A stretch of DNA of 64,000 nt from CAVZVZ01 sp963778895 (GCA_963778895.1 CAVZVZ010000004.1:1-64000), one strand, 5' to 3'; shown: positions 23,719 to 32,732, counted from the first letter of the stretch. Program-made: numbers and translations. The notes: generated by a model from the letters alone, not told the origin.

Positions 23719-24672
23719 CTAAGGACCTATGGCGGCGAGGACCCCGGCGACGATCGAGGTGCGGATGGACTGCAGATCGGCCGAAGACGGCGACACGCCG
23801 TTCAGGTACGCGGCGATCGCCAGTCGTCGGTCCGCGTCGCAGAGCCCGAACGCCGGGACGATCCCACTGCTGTGACCGATTGCATCCGGAAGCCGGTCCG
23901 TGATCCCGTGTTGCCGCAGATCGATCATGAAGCCCCCGGCGAAGGAGCACGGTCGGCGCAACGTGGCATCCCAAGCGTCGGCGCGCCGGTGCTGCAGCAG
24001 AACCCGGAGCGACGAGGACGACGGCATCCCGTCGACACATTCCCCGGCAAGGGCGCGACGGACGCTGGTATAGAGGCGTCCTAGCCCCGAGGCATTGACG
24101 AATCCACCGAACGCCACGCTCACATCTGCGAGTTGTTGAGGAAGGGCCTCGGAAAGAAGCGGCACCTGCTCGACGGGTAGCCCCGCCACCGGCACCTGGA
24201 TGCGCCTGTGCTCGAGGGCCAGGAATGCTCGATCCGGATCGACGACGATGTCGTCGGCCAATCCGGCCGGACTCAGGATCGTGCTCTCTACGTAGCGCTC
24301 GGCCGTCTGGCCGGTGATCGCCTGGATGACCGCCGCGAGCCCGTGCCACGCAGCAATCTCGCTGTAGGCCGCGCTACTCGGGGCCGGTGGTGACACGAAG
24401 AGATCGGCGCGCCGCGTGCCTGGGGTCATTCTCCAGAGCGCGGCGCTCGGTTCGCCCATGCCGGCGTTGTGCGCGAGTAGCTCCGCGATCGACGCGGTCG
24501 CCGAGACCCTCGGCAGGTCGACGCAGAACGACCGCAGCGGTGCGGTCAGGTCGAGGCCTACTTCATCGACGAGGTGCGCGATCGCCAGTGGCACACACGG
24601 CTTCGTCGCGCAGTACCCGGGATACAACGTCGAGGGCGCGACCGTCGGGCCAATCGCGACATCGCACAGCAC
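23719..24672 (-). CDS. Serine beta-lactamase-like hydrolase with Cys in place of the nucleophile
   Basis: The fold is clear: LYPGYCATKPCVPLAIAHLV at the SxxK position, ELLAHNAGMGEP, YSEIAAWHGLAAVIQAITGQ at the YxN position, and AIGHSSGIVPAFGLCD near the end (H-x-G). The nucleophile position is Cys (CATK) and YxN is YSE, so ordinary esterase/beta-lactamase chemistry is doubtful. From the GTG at 24672 the protein lacks its first strand. The same frame extends upstream to about 24836 with good coding sequence (ILDDIVEAGIYATGAQLYVE) but no ATG/GTG/TTG, so the true start may use a rare codon or a base is wrong. It is the middle gene of a three-gene operon. Confidence 0.75.
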   Translation of the reverse strand: MLCDVAIGPTVAPSTLYPGYCATKPCVPLAIAHLVDEVGLDLTAPLRSFCVDLPRVSATASIAELLAHNAGMGEPSAALWRMTPGTRRADLFVSPPAPSSAAYSEIAAWHGLAAVIQAITGQTAERYVESTILSPAGLADDIVVDPDRAFLALEHRRIQVPVAGLPVEQVPLLSEALPQQLADVSVAFGGFVNASGLGRLYTSVRRALAGECVDGMPSSSSLRVLLQHRRADAWDATLRRPCSFAGGFMIDLRQHGITDRLPDAIGHSSGIVPAFGLCDADRRLAIAAYLNGVSPSSADLQSIRTSIVAGVLAAIGP

Positions 24673-24841
24673 GTGATCGTCCTGCTCGACGTAGAGCTGC
24701 GCGCCGGTGGCGTAGATCCCCGCCTCGACGATGTCATCGAGAATCGCGCCATGCCTGCACTGTCCGTCAATGGTCCCTCGGAGGATCGAAGCGTCGAACG
24801 TGATTGCGCTCCGAGACCCCGCGGTTCCGCTGATCTCGGTC

Positions 24842-25474
24842 TCAGGCGATGCGAGTCACCAGACCACGCTGGCCGGAAGCGGGGACGAACAGGTCGCCCA
24901 CATCGCCCAGCTGCTTCATGTACTTGTCGTTCGAGTTGATGGCGTCACCCGCGGCATCGGCGGCCGCCAGATCGGGTGCGCCGCTCAGCCAGGTGACCTG
25001 ACCGAAGGTGCCGTACGAATCGAGTAGGAACATCGTCGGCATCTTCGTCACCTCTTCGACGAGCTGCGCCATCTCGATACCCCAGCTGACCCCGTCGTCG
25101 TACTTGCCGCCGGCAACGACGGCGGTGGTCACCGTGGTCACGGCACCAATCGGCGGTGGCGCCGCGGCCGGAGCCCCATGCAGTGCCTGACGGAGGAAAT
25201 CCTCAGGCGCCGTGGTCATGAAATCTTGACCCTCGTCCAACATCTTGAAATAGCCGTCATCCTCGGCCAGCTTCGAGAACCCAGCGTTCAGCGCGGCGAG
25301 TGAGTCCACCCACGCACTCCACGCGACCGTTCCGACCGGATAACCGAAGTCGGCGCGCCAGAGCGTCAGGTTGTGATCACTGTGAGCGTCGACATAGCCG
25401 TTCATGTTCACGGCCCAGGTCAACGAATCCCGCTCGTTCCCGCGCAAAGTCGCCAAACGGCTGAACAGGTACAT
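24842..25474 (-). CDS. NIPSNAP/ferredoxin-fold-like protein, first gene of the Cys-hydrolase operon
   Basis: ATG at 25474 is preceded by TTGGGGGTAAGAGTC. The N-terminal half (MYLFSRLATLRG, LTLWRADFGYPVGTVAWSAW, LAEDDGYFKMLDEGQDFM) and the second half (GIEMAQLVEEVTKMPTMFLL, GTFGQVTWLSGAPDLAAADA, NSNDKYMKQLGD) each look like one dimeric alpha-beta-barrel unit, as in NIPSNAP-like proteins, giving an internal duplication. An Ala/Pro-rich linker joins them. 210 residues. Function unknown. Confidence 0.6.
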   Translation of the reverse strand: MYLFSRLATLRGNERDSLTWAVNMNGYVDAHSDHNLTLWRADFGYPVGTVAWSAWVDSLAALNAGFSKLAEDDGYFKMLDEGQDFMTTAPEDFLRQALHGAPAAAPPPIGAVTTVTTAVVAGGKYDDGVSWGIEMAQLVEEVTKMPTMFLLDSYGTFGQVTWLSGAPDLAAADAAGDAINSNDKYMKQLGDVGDLFVPASGQRGLVTRIA

Positions 25475-25626
25475 GACTCTTACCCCCAAGGATCCCGCCC
25501 CGGCCACCCGAACCGAAGTCGCTCTCACCATCGCGCCGAACGTCGCCCATGTCGATAGTCGTGTGGGAAGGGCAGGGACCGTCACCGTCACCGTCGCTCG
25601 GCTGAGGCTCTGTCACAATTGACGGC

Positions 25627-26412
25627 ATGTTCTGGAGGAAGACCCCCGCCGCCATTGCGCTACTCGCACTGGTTGCCTTCACCGCCGTGCTGGTTGCACC
25701 CTCCGCCGAGGCCCGGAAGCCGGGTCCACCGAAAGTGCCGGCATTGAACGGCACCGTCAAGGACGCGTGCACCGGTGCCAAAGTCAGCAACCTCAGCGTC
25801 AGCGTGGAGAAGCCACCGAGCCCGCCGACCGCGCCGTCCAAGGTCGCGGCCGGATCGTTCAGGTTCGACTCGCTCCCGGGTGGTCAGCTTCGACTGAAGA
25901 TCAGCGCGCCCGGCTACGCCGTGCTGGGCGACGCCGCCAACCCGGGCGTCGACGTGGTGCGTCCTGCGGGACCACCCACGTTGCCGTCACCTCCGCAGGC
26001 CGAGGCTGATGGAGTCAGCATGAAGATCCTGCTGGCGCCCAGCCCGTTGCCGACAAACTGCGTACCGAAGAAGGTCGGGAAGGTGACGGCTCTCACCGGC
26101 GCGGTCATCAACGCCTGCAGCGGCGGCAAGGTCGCCAACCTCACCGTCACCCTCGAGAACCCACCAGGTCTGCCGATCACTCCCTCCAAAGTCGCGGCCG
26201 GCTCGTTCAAGTTCACGACGCTGCCGGGTGGAGTCGGTCGCTTGCGCGTGGCGGCGCCGGGCTTCGGGTTCCTCGGCTTCGCCGCGCAGCCTGGCATCGA
26301 CGTGGTGCTGCCGCCGGGACCGCCGGTCGTGCCTGCACCGCAGGCCGTCGCCGTCGGCGCGAAGGTCAAGATCTTCCTTGGCCCCAGCGCGGGCTGCCTC
26401 CACGTCGGCTGA
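25627..26412 (+). CDS. Secreted protein with two ~105-residue tandem repeats
   Basis: Signal peptide (KTPAAIALLALVAFTAVLVA, PSAEA). Then two copies of one beta-sandwich-like unit. First: GTVKDACTGAKVSNLSVSVE, PSKVAAGSFRFDSLPGGQLR, APGYAVLGDAANPGVDVV. Second: GAVINACSGGKVANLTVTLE, PSKVAAGSFKFTTLPGGVGR, APGFGFLGFAAQPGIDVV. The pattern (G-x-V-x-x-x-C-x-G-x-K-V...F-x-F-x-x-L-P-G-G...A-P-G-Y) fits carboxypeptidase-regulatory-like (transthyretin-like) domains. One Cys pair-forming position per repeat. Probably a cell-envelope adhesive or structural protein. It ends GCLHVG without an anchor. Confidence 0.75.
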   Translation: MFWRKTPAAIALLALVAFTAVLVAPSAEARKPGPPKVPALNGTVKDACTGAKVSNLSVSVEKPPSPPTAPSKVAAGSFRFDSLPGGQLRLKISAPGYAVLGDAANPGVDVVRPAGPPTLPSPPQAEADGVSMKILLAPSPLPTNCVPKKVGKVTALTGAVINACSGGKVANLTVTLENPPGLPITPSKVAAGSFKFTTLPGGVGRLRVAAPGFGFLGFAAQPGIDVVLPPGPPVVPAPQAVAVGAKVKIFLGPSAGCLHVG

Positions 26413-26428
26413 TCTCCGACAGTCACGG

Positions 26429-26821
26429 TCACAACGCGGCTCGAACCTGCTCTTGCTGATCGGTGCACAGCGGTGACGACAGGAGCGGTTCGACCGCGGT
26501 CTCGTTGATGCAGTCGAGCAGGTCCGCGACCGCCGCGCGCAGCCGCGTGGTTCCATGGGCTTTCGCGTACTGCACGGCCTCGCCGCACTTGCCGAGGTCT
26601 TTGTCGCCGTCGAGGCACGAGCGAAGGTCAGCGGCACGCTCCGGACCGATGCCGCCATTGTCGGGCTCATCGGCGCACGCGACCAACCACGTCGCGACCA
26701 CAACCAACAGCGGTCTCGTTGTTCTCGAAGTACAGGGGCTGCTCGAAGGGTTGGCACCCGCTCTGAGCGTTCCGATGGTTCTTCCAGACGAAGACGTTGA
26801 AGTCGAGCAAGCTATGACCAT
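26429..26821 (-). CDS. Small putative lipoprotein, start uncertain
   Basis: The coherent part runs from LLVVVATWLVACADEP (lipobox L-V-A-C) through GPERAADLRSCLDGDKDLGK, CGEAVQYAKAHGTTRLRAAV, ADLLDCINETAVEPLLSSPL and CTDQQEQVRAAL. Four or five cysteines in a short helical domain suggest disulfides. The only in-frame ATG upstream (26821) leaves an implausible Ser-rich prefix, while TTG at 26707 gives too short a signal. Either the start is atypical or a base is missing near 26720. Confidence 0.5.
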   Translation of the reverse strand: MVIACSTSTSSSGRTIGTLRAGANPSSSPCTSRTTRPLLVVVATWLVACADEPDNGGIGPERAADLRSCLDGDKDLGKCGEAVQYAKAHGTTRLRAAVADLLDCINETAVEPLLSSPLCTDQQEQVRAAL

Positions 26822-26893
26822 CGGTCGACGGTGAGGTGGCTTGCGCTTCGTTCCATGTGATTGCCTCGGGTGCTCGAACGGTTCCGGGCGCGG

Positions 26894-26899
26894 TAGCGT
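26894..26899 (+). promoter_or_regulatory. -10 element (TAGCGT) of the SDR gene
   Basis: The hexamer ends 8 nt before the ATG at 26908, consistent with a leaderless start. Confidence 0.45.
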
Positions 26900-26907
26900 C
26901 GCTCACC

Positions 26908-27723
26908 ATGGCACGCATCCTCATCACCGGCTGTTCGACTGGGATCGGCCGAGCAACCGCAATCGAGTTGGGCAAACGAGGCCACGAGGTGATCGCCACC
27001 GCCCGGCGTGTCGACACGCTGCGGGATCTCGACGTGGCCGAACGCCTGGCCCTCGACATCACCGACGAGGCATCGGTCGCCAACGTTCTCGCCGCGTGTG
27101 GCCATCTCGACGTGTTGATCAACAACGCGGGTGTCGGCCTCTCTGGTCCGATCGAAGGTGTGCCATTGCCCGACGTGGAGAACCTCTTCCACACCAACGT
27201 GTTCGGCGCGGTGCGTCTGATCCAAGCGATCCTGCCCCGCATGCGTGCCGCCGGGAGCGGCGTCATCGTCAACGTGTCATCGTTGCTCGGCCAAGTGGCT
27301 TCGCCGCTCGGTGGCTACTACGCCGCATCCAAACACGCGCTCGAGGCCATCTCCGAGGCACTGCACCTCGAGGTCGGACACTTCGGCATTCGGGTCGTCA
27401 TCATCGAACCGGGCTCGATCGTCACCAACTTCTCGGCGAACGAGCCGTCGATCGGCGACGCCGTGCCGCCGTACGACGAGCTCCGCGAATTGTGGGAAGG
27501 CGTCCAGAACGTTCTGCTCGGTGGCGAGGCCGCTCCGGAAGGCGCCGCCGTCGCCATCGCCATCGCCGACGCGATCGACGACCCGGCTACTCCTCTGCGG
27601 GTGCCGGTTGGCGCCGACGCCGAGATGGTGCTGGCGGCGCGAGCGTCGATGGACGACGCCGCGTTCGAGGCGGCGATGCGCGAGGCTACTCGGCTTCGAG
27701 TGGTGACTCAGTTGATGAAGTAG
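26908..27723 (+). CDS. Classical short-chain dehydrogenase/reductase
   Basis: This 271-residue SDR has RILITGCSTGIGRATAIEL (T-G-x-x-x-G-x-G), LINNAGVGLSGPIEG (N-N-A-G), IVNVSSLLGQVASPLGGYYA with catalytic Ser, and YYAASKHALEAISEAL (Y-x-x-x-K). Cofactor preference is not clear (ATARR after strand 2 suggests NADP). IEPGSIVTNF places it among NADP-type ketoreductases of the DHRS-like subgroup. It overlaps the convergent sugar dehydrogenase gene by 16 bp. Confidence 0.87.
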   Translation: MARILITGCSTGIGRATAIELGKRGHEVIATARRVDTLRDLDVAERLALDITDEASVANVLAACGHLDVLINNAGVGLSGPIEGVPLPDVENLFHTNVFGAVRLIQAILPRMRAAGSGVIVNVSSLLGQVASPLGGYYAASKHALEAISEALHLEVGHFGIRVVIIEPGSIVTNFSANEPSIGDAVPPYDELRELWEGVQNVLLGGEAAPEGAAVAIAIADAIDDPATPLRVPVGADAEMVLAARASMDDAAFEAAMREATRLRVVTQLMK

Positions 27724-30005
27724 CCCGCAGCGTCGAGCACCAGATGAACGGTGCCGTCGCCGTTCTCGAGGCTCACACCGTCGGAGGTGCCGACCTTCGT
27801 CATCACCTGATTGGCCACGTTGTACGGCGGCCGGTAGTTGATGTTCGACGTGAGCGGTGAAGGCATGGGGTCGCCGTTCGCCCACACCGTCATGAAGCCG
27901 CCCGCGGAACTGGCCTGCGTCGCAGTCGCATTGAGCACCACCGCGGTCGCGTCGCCCGACACACCCTGGCCGGACATGGTGGCCGTTCGAGTCGCCGCGC
28001 CCAGCGGCGAGTCGGAACGGGAGTCGAACATGCGCGTCGACGCGACCGGCACGAACTTTGCGCCGTTGTTGGGCCTGTAGTACCCAACCAGGTCCACGAC
28101 GAGATGCGTCGCCCCCGCGTTGGTGTACAGGTCGATGGCGTCGTTCGTTCCCAGCTTCACGATCGCTAGTCCGGCGACCTGAAATCCCGGCTGCACATTG
28201 ATGTTCGACGCGGTCGGTCGGGTCGTGCCGGCCGGCCACGCGGTGACGTAGCCCATGTCCGAGGTGGCCTGGGTCGACGTGATGTTGACCGCGACCGCGC
28301 TCGCGTCGGCGGGCACCACGCTCGTACTGAACGCCAACCTCATGTTGTCGCCGCCATTCAGCTTCTGACCGACGATCTCACCTGCGGGGACCGGGCCCGT
28401 ACGCGTATCCATCACGCGCCGGGGCGAGATGGCCGTGAACCGGTCTCCCCCACTGGTCGTGTAGTAACCGAGCACGTCGACCACGAGATGGGTCGACCCC
28501 ACGTTGGTGAAGAAGCTGACCTTGCCGCCGAACCCGGGCGCGACCGTGACCGAGTTGGCCACGTTGGCACCGGGCTGCAGGTTCAGGTTCGAGGTGTTGG
28601 GACGGAACCAACCCGTTGGGTAGGCGGTGACGTAGGCCAGGGACGTCAGCGCGTCGGTCGAGGTCACGTTCAAGACCACCGAGCTGGCGTTGCTCGGTAC
28701 GCCGTAGGCCCCGGCCACCGGCAGATCGAGCGTTGCGTCGGTGTCGAGCTTCTGGCCGACGGCGCGTCCCGAGGGCACGGGCCCGAACCGGGTGTCGAGA
28801 GCCCGCACCGGATTCAGCCCCACGAATCCGGACGGAGTGGGCGGCGGAGCGTTGCTGGGATGGATCTTCAAGATGGTGGTCGGTGCGTCCTCGTCCCGCG
28901 GGATGTACAGGTCTCCATCGGGTCCCTGCACGGCCGTGCGAAGACGGCCGTAGGTGCCCTGGAACTGGATGCTCTGCGCAGCCACGCTCTTGCCGTCCGC
29001 CGAGATCGACATGATCCGCAGCTCCGAGTCCTTCAGTACGGCCATCGCGTAGGCACCGTCCCAGTCGCCCCACTGACTCCCGTGCAGGAACGTCGCGCCG
29101 GACGGCGCGATGGTCGGGCATCCCGAAGACCACACCGCGTCGATCGCTTCCGGGTGACGCGTCTTGTCCGTCATGGGAACCGACTCGTTGTAGGACGTAC
29201 TGGCGCCGACCGTCGGATCCCAGCCGTAGTTGCCACCGGGAACGAGAAGGTTGATCTCGTCATCGCAGGTGGGACCGTGCTCGTCCTCGTAGGCCTTGCC
29301 GTCGCTGGGTCGGAATGAGATGCCCTGCGGATTGCGATGACCGTAGGTATAGATCTGCGGGAGGAACGCGCCACCGGGATTGCCGGGAGCTCCGTTGCCG
29401 TCGCGATCGACCCGCAACACCTTGCCGGCCAGCGAGTGCTTGTCCTGCGGCGCAGTGCCGATGGTGCCGTCACCCGTCGTCACCCAGAGATAACCGTCGG
29501 GGCCGAACACCAGTCGGCAACCCACGTGGCGATTCGCACTCGGCCCCACCGGAATGCCCGTGATGATGTCCGTGCGATTGCTCAGCGCGGTGTACCCCGC
29601 GTCGACCGTCCACCGCGCGACCCGCACGTCGGTCGGCCCCGCGATGTCCGAGGCGAAGCACGTGTACACGTTGCGGTTCGCGGCGAAGTTCGGATCGACG
29701 ACGATGCCCAACATCCCCCGCTCGTGCTGCGGGTCCACGTCGGCCGGGAAGGCCAGCTGCCGGGTCGCACCACCGACCAGCGCGTCGACCGCGCCCGGCC
29801 GCTGCGTGAAGAGCATCGTGCCGTCGGGCGTGAACACGAGATCCCACGGATGATCGAGTCCGGTCACCGCGTTGGTCACCGTCAACGTCGGGGTGACCGC
29901 TCCCGCGATCGACGGTGTCGCCACCTCCACCAGCCCCATCGCGCCGACGCACAGAGCGAGCGCGACCAGGATCCGAGAAACCGAGCGGCGGTCGGCTTTG
30001 ACCAT
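27708..30005 (-). CDS. Secreted PQQ-type sugar dehydrogenase with three C-terminal surface repeats
   Basis: ATG at 30005. The signal peptide RILVALALCVGAMGLVEVAT leads to a glucose/sorbosone dehydrogenase propeller (residues ~45-400): GLDHPWDLVFTPDGTMLFTQ, RGMLGIVVDPNFAANRNVY, FGPDGYLWVTTGDG, YTYGHRNPQGISFRP, VQGPDGDLYIPRDED. From ~residue 410 follow three ~125-residue repeats with (V/R)-x-D-(T/S)-R...G-x-V-T-A-x-P...SN(L/I)N...THLVVD(V/L)-x-GYY. The last is more divergent and ends DAAGYFIN. These repeats occur on many actinobacterial surface proteins. It likely oxidises sugars at the cell surface. Confidence 0.87.
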   Translation of the reverse strand: MVKADRRSVSRILVALALCVGAMGLVEVATPSIAGAVTPTLTVTNAVTGLDHPWDLVFTPDGTMLFTQRPGAVDALVGGATRQLAFPADVDPQHERGMLGIVVDPNFAANRNVYTCFASDIAGPTDVRVARWTVDAGYTALSNRTDIITGIPVGPSANRHVGCRLVFGPDGYLWVTTGDGTIGTAPQDKHSLAGKVLRVDRDGNGAPGNPGGAFLPQIYTYGHRNPQGISFRPSDGKAYEDEHGPTCDDEINLLVPGGNYGWDPTVGASTSYNESVPMTDKTRHPEAIDAVWSSGCPTIAPSGATFLHGSQWGDWDGAYAMAVLKDSELRIMSISADGKSVAAQSIQFQGTYGRLRTAVQGPDGDLYIPRDEDAPTTILKIHPSNAPPPTPSGFVGLNPVRALDTRFGPVPSGRAVGQKLDTDATLDLPVAGAYGVPSNASSVVLNVTSTDALTSLAYVTAYPTGWFRPNTSNLNLQPGANVANSVTVAPGFGGKVSFFTNVGSTHLVVDVLGYYTTSGGDRFTAISPRRVMDTRTGPVPAGEIVGQKLNGGDNMRLAFSTSVVPADASAVAVNITSTQATSDMGYVTAWPAGTTRPTASNINVQPGFQVAGLAIVKLGTNDAIDLYTNAGATHLVVDLVGYYRPNNGAKFVPVASTRMFDSRSDSPLGAATRTATMSGQGVSGDATAVVLNATATQASSAGGFMTVWANGDPMPSPLTSNINYRPPYNVANQVMTKVGTSDGVSLENGDGTVHLVLDAAGYFIN

Positions 30006-30139
30006 GGCGCAGGCTATCTCCGGCGCCTCTGCGGTAGACTGCAACCTCTTCCCCCGACTTGGTGGGGACGCCTCGTTTGGTGGGCAGCAGCCGACCGGCA
30101 TTCGACGCCTCTTCTGAGCCACAGCCAGATGGAGAACGC

Positions 30140-30304
30140 ATGTCGCTGATCGAGGACTTCCTCGAGATCCTCGGGATCGAACGCCAGAGCGATCGCCGCG
30201 GATCGACCGTACCTGTGGGCGTGTGGCCGTTCCGCCGCCGCATCGCCGTCATACGGCCCACGACCCACCCCCCGACACCGCCCGATTCCTCGAAGGGTTC
30301 GTGA
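30140..30304 (+). CDS. 54-residue hypothetical protein
   Basis: ATG at 30140 reads MSLIEDFLEILGIERQSDRR then a Pro/Arg-rich tail. It precedes the zinc-ribbon gene by 7 bp and may be co-transcribed with it and hemolysin III. Only the helical first 15 residues look structured. Coding status is moderate. Confidence 0.4.
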   Translation: MSLIEDFLEILGIERQSDRRGSTVPVGVWPFRRRIAVIRPTTHPPTPPDSSKGS

Positions 30305-30311
30305 CCACATC

Positions 30312-30512
30312 GTGAACCGCCCCGTGGGTCTGCGGCTCGCCAAGACTGCGGGCAAGGGTCTCGTGTACCCCGAACCCGTGCGGGGCGGGCGCGGCCGCAT
30401 CACTTCGTACGGCGACGACCGCGTCTGCGCGACGCCGGCCTGCCAGACCAAGCTGTCGCGCTACAACAAGAACCCGCTGTGCTGGGTCCACGATCGGCCT
30501 CCAGACGAGTGA
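30312..30512 (+). CDS. Small zinc-finger-like protein
   Basis: GTG at 30312, 66 residues. The C-terminus RVCATPACQTKLSRYNKNPL then CWVHDRPPDE has the C-x4-C...C-x2-H arrangement with L-S-R-Y-N, a pattern seen in short actinobacterial zinc-binding proteins. The basic N-terminus (RLAKTAGKGLVYPEPVRGGR) may contact nucleic acid. It is 2 bp from the hemolysin III start. Confidence 0.6.
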   Translation: MNRPVGLRLAKTAGKGLVYPEPVRGGRGRITSYGDDRVCATPACQTKLSRYNKNPLCWVHDRPPDE

Positions 30513-30514
30513 GT

Positions 30515-31156
30515 ATGGTTCCTGTCCACCCGGAGGACCGTCCACGGCTGCGAGGACGGCTCCATCTCACCGCCGCGGTCTTCTCCGTGGCCGGACTGGT
30601 GTGGCTGGTACGCGTCGCACCGAGCGCTCCGGCCAAAGCGTCGGCCTGGATCTACGGGCTCTCCGCTCTCGCGCTGTACTCCGCCAGCTCGGCCTATCAC
30701 GTCTTCACCAAATCGCCGACGACGGCCAAGATCATGCGCCGCATCGATCACTCGATGATCTACATCCTCATCGCCGGCACGATCACTCCGATCTGCATCC
30801 TGGCGATGGACGGCTGGACACGTTGGCTACTGCTCAGTGCCGTGTGGGCCGGGGCGCTGTTCGGCGCAACCCTCACCGCCGTACACGGGCATCGATACCC
30901 GCGCCTCGGGTTCGCGTTGTACTTGATCCTCGGCTGGGCCGCGATCGGCACCTTTCCCGCGTTCAGCGGCCAGCCGACGCGGCTGGTACTCGTGATCATC
31001 GCGGGCTTGTTGTACACGGCAGGCGCGATTCTGTTCGCGCTACACCGCCCGTTCCCGAACGCGCGCCTGTTCGGCTACCACGAGGTCTGGCATCTGTTCG
31101 GCGTCGTCGCCGGTTCACTGCTGTTCGCGGTGAACTACAGCCTCATCAGCCACTGA
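30515..31156 (+). CDS. Hemolysin III / PAQR-type membrane protein (TrhA)
   Basis: This 213-residue protein has seven hydrophobic segments. Conserved PAQR positions: SSAYHVFTKS (S-x3-H), RRIDHSMIYILIAGTITP, and FGYHEVWHLFGVVAGSLLF supplying two further His. These form the zinc site of the family, which adjusts membrane fluidity and was first named as a hemolysin. Length and topology are normal. Confidence 0.88.
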   Translation: MVPVHPEDRPRLRGRLHLTAAVFSVAGLVWLVRVAPSAPAKASAWIYGLSALALYSASSAYHVFTKSPTTAKIMRRIDHSMIYILIAGTITPICILAMDGWTRWLLLSAVWAGALFGATLTAVHGHRYPRLGFALYLILGWAAIGTFPAFSGQPTRLVLVIIAGLLYTAGAILFALHRPFPNARLFGYHEVWHLFGVVAGSLLFAVNYSLISH

Positions 31157-31169
31157 CCGGGCAACCCGC

Positions 31170-32624
31170 TCAGAAGCCGCCTTCTGAATAGCGCTGCACG
31201 CTGTCGGTGATGTCGCGTTGTGCCTGCGCGATCGCTTGGTCGGGTGCCGTACCTTGCAGCGCCACCGACGTGAGCGCGTCGCGCAACGTGTCGCGAACCT
31301 CGTCGTACGGGCCGATCAACGGCCCGGGGAAGTTCGGGTCGATCGTGCGCACTTGATCGTTGGCGATCCGTAGCCAGTTGCCGGCCAGGCTGCTGTCGAA
31401 GAACTGTTGCGCCTCGGCTGTGGTGCCGGCCGACGTGCGGTACGGCAGGTACGAGGCGCCGGTGAGCATCTTCGTCTGCGCCTGCTCACTGTTCATGAAC
31501 GTCAGGAAATCCCACGCGGCGGCCTGCACCGCGGGCGGGCTGGTCGACATGATGTACCAGGCCGGTCCGCCCATCTGCGTGCGACCAGGCTCGTGTATGC
31601 CGGGAAACGCCCCGGCCCCGATGTCGAGCCCGCTCAGGTTCGCCGCGCCCGAGTCGATCGGCACCTCACCGGGGGCGAGGTTCCCCGACAGGAACGCCTG
31701 GACCGAGGTCGACGCGCTCGACGTCTCGACGATCATCGATGCCTGACCCGTCGCCATCGCCAGGTACTGGTTCACCTGACCCTCGGCGACCGGGAGCGCG
31801 TTCATCAGTCCGTCGTCGCGCATACCGGCGAACCAGTCGAACAACTCCTTCGTGTCGGCGTTGCCCTCGAGCGCGGCCTGTGCCGCCGGCGCGCTGCGCC
31901 CGTTGTCGTTGTCGACGATCGGCGCGTGCGCGCCGGTGAGCCAGAACTCGGTCTTGTACGAGGCCAGTTCGTGCACGAAGGGCTTGTCGACGACGCCGGC
32001 CGCCTTGATGGCTTCGGCGTCGGCGCGGATCTCGTCGAGGTTACGCGGAGGCTTGTCGGGATCGAGCCCGGCCCGACGGAAGTGATCCTTGTTGTAGAAG
32101 ACCAGCGCCGAACCGGGGTTCGCCGACGCCGCCCACATGACACCGTTGATCGTGTAGTACGCCACGACGGTCGGCTCGAACGGACTCATGTCGTAATGGG
32201 CCGCGTTGATGCAGGACTGCGCGGGTAGCGCCGCTCCACTGTCGACCATCTGCTGTGTCATCGTGTCGTTGGCGACGAAGATCGAGGGAAGGTCCTTCGT
32301 CGGCAATGCTTCCTGGAACCGACGCAACAGCTCCTCGTCACTGGCGGCTACGTTCTCCATCCGCACTCGCACTCGGCTCTGTGACGCGTTGTATTGCTCG
32401 GCGAGCTCGTTGAGCGTGTCGTTCTGCTTGGCGACGAGCGAGTGCCACACCGTCACCTCGACCGGTTGCTGCGCACTGTCGAGCGCCTCGAGCGGACACG
32501 GCGGCAGCTCCTCGGTCGTCGCCGTGGTGTTTTCGCTGCCGGTGTTCGAGCTGGAGCAGGCGGCGGCCAGCAGAACCAGTACCGCAAGGGCGGACAGGGC
32601 GTGCTTTCGGGAACGGTTGCTCAT
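31170..32624 (-). CDS. ABC-transporter solute-binding lipoprotein (family 1), orphan
   Basis: ATG at 32624. Lipobox LLAAACSSS. The body has VTVWHSLVAKQNDTLNELAE, LVFYNKDHFRRAGLDPDKPP and AAAWDFLTFMNSEQAQTKML, all diagnostic of sugar-binding family 1 proteins (about 484 residues). No permease or ATPase gene of this type is adjacent, so its transporter must be encoded elsewhere. It converges on hemolysin III with 13 bp between. Confidence 0.87.
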   Translation of the reverse strand: MSNRSRKHALSALAVLVLLAAACSSSNTGSENTTATTEELPPCPLEALDSAQQPVEVTVWHSLVAKQNDTLNELAEQYNASQSRVRVRMENVAASDEELLRRFQEALPTKDLPSIFVANDTMTQQMVDSGAALPAQSCINAAHYDMSPFEPTVVAYYTINGVMWAASANPGSALVFYNKDHFRRAGLDPDKPPRNLDEIRADAEAIKAAGVVDKPFVHELASYKTEFWLTGAHAPIVDNDNGRSAPAAQAALEGNADTKELFDWFAGMRDDGLMNALPVAEGQVNQYLAMATGQASMIVETSSASTSVQAFLSGNLAPGEVPIDSGAANLSGLDIGAGAFPGIHEPGRTQMGGPAWYIMSTSPPAVQAAAWDFLTFMNSEQAQTKMLTGASYLPYRTSAGTTAEAQQFFDSSLAGNWLRIANDQVRTIDPNFPGPLIGPYDEVRDTLRDALTSVALQGTAPDQAIAQAQRDITDSVQRYSEGGF

Positions 32625-32732
32625 GGTGACCGTGACGGTAAGCACGGGTACCACTATCGGGAAAGGGTCGATGGTCCCGAGAAGTGACCTTCGGCCCTGC
32701 GCCGCCGCGGTCCGATCGTGTTTCCTGTGTCC

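Noticed and set aside
25611..25618. TGTCACAA box before the tandem-repeat protein as another damage promoter
   Set aside because: No TANNNT lies 8 bp downstream; that position is the start codon itself.
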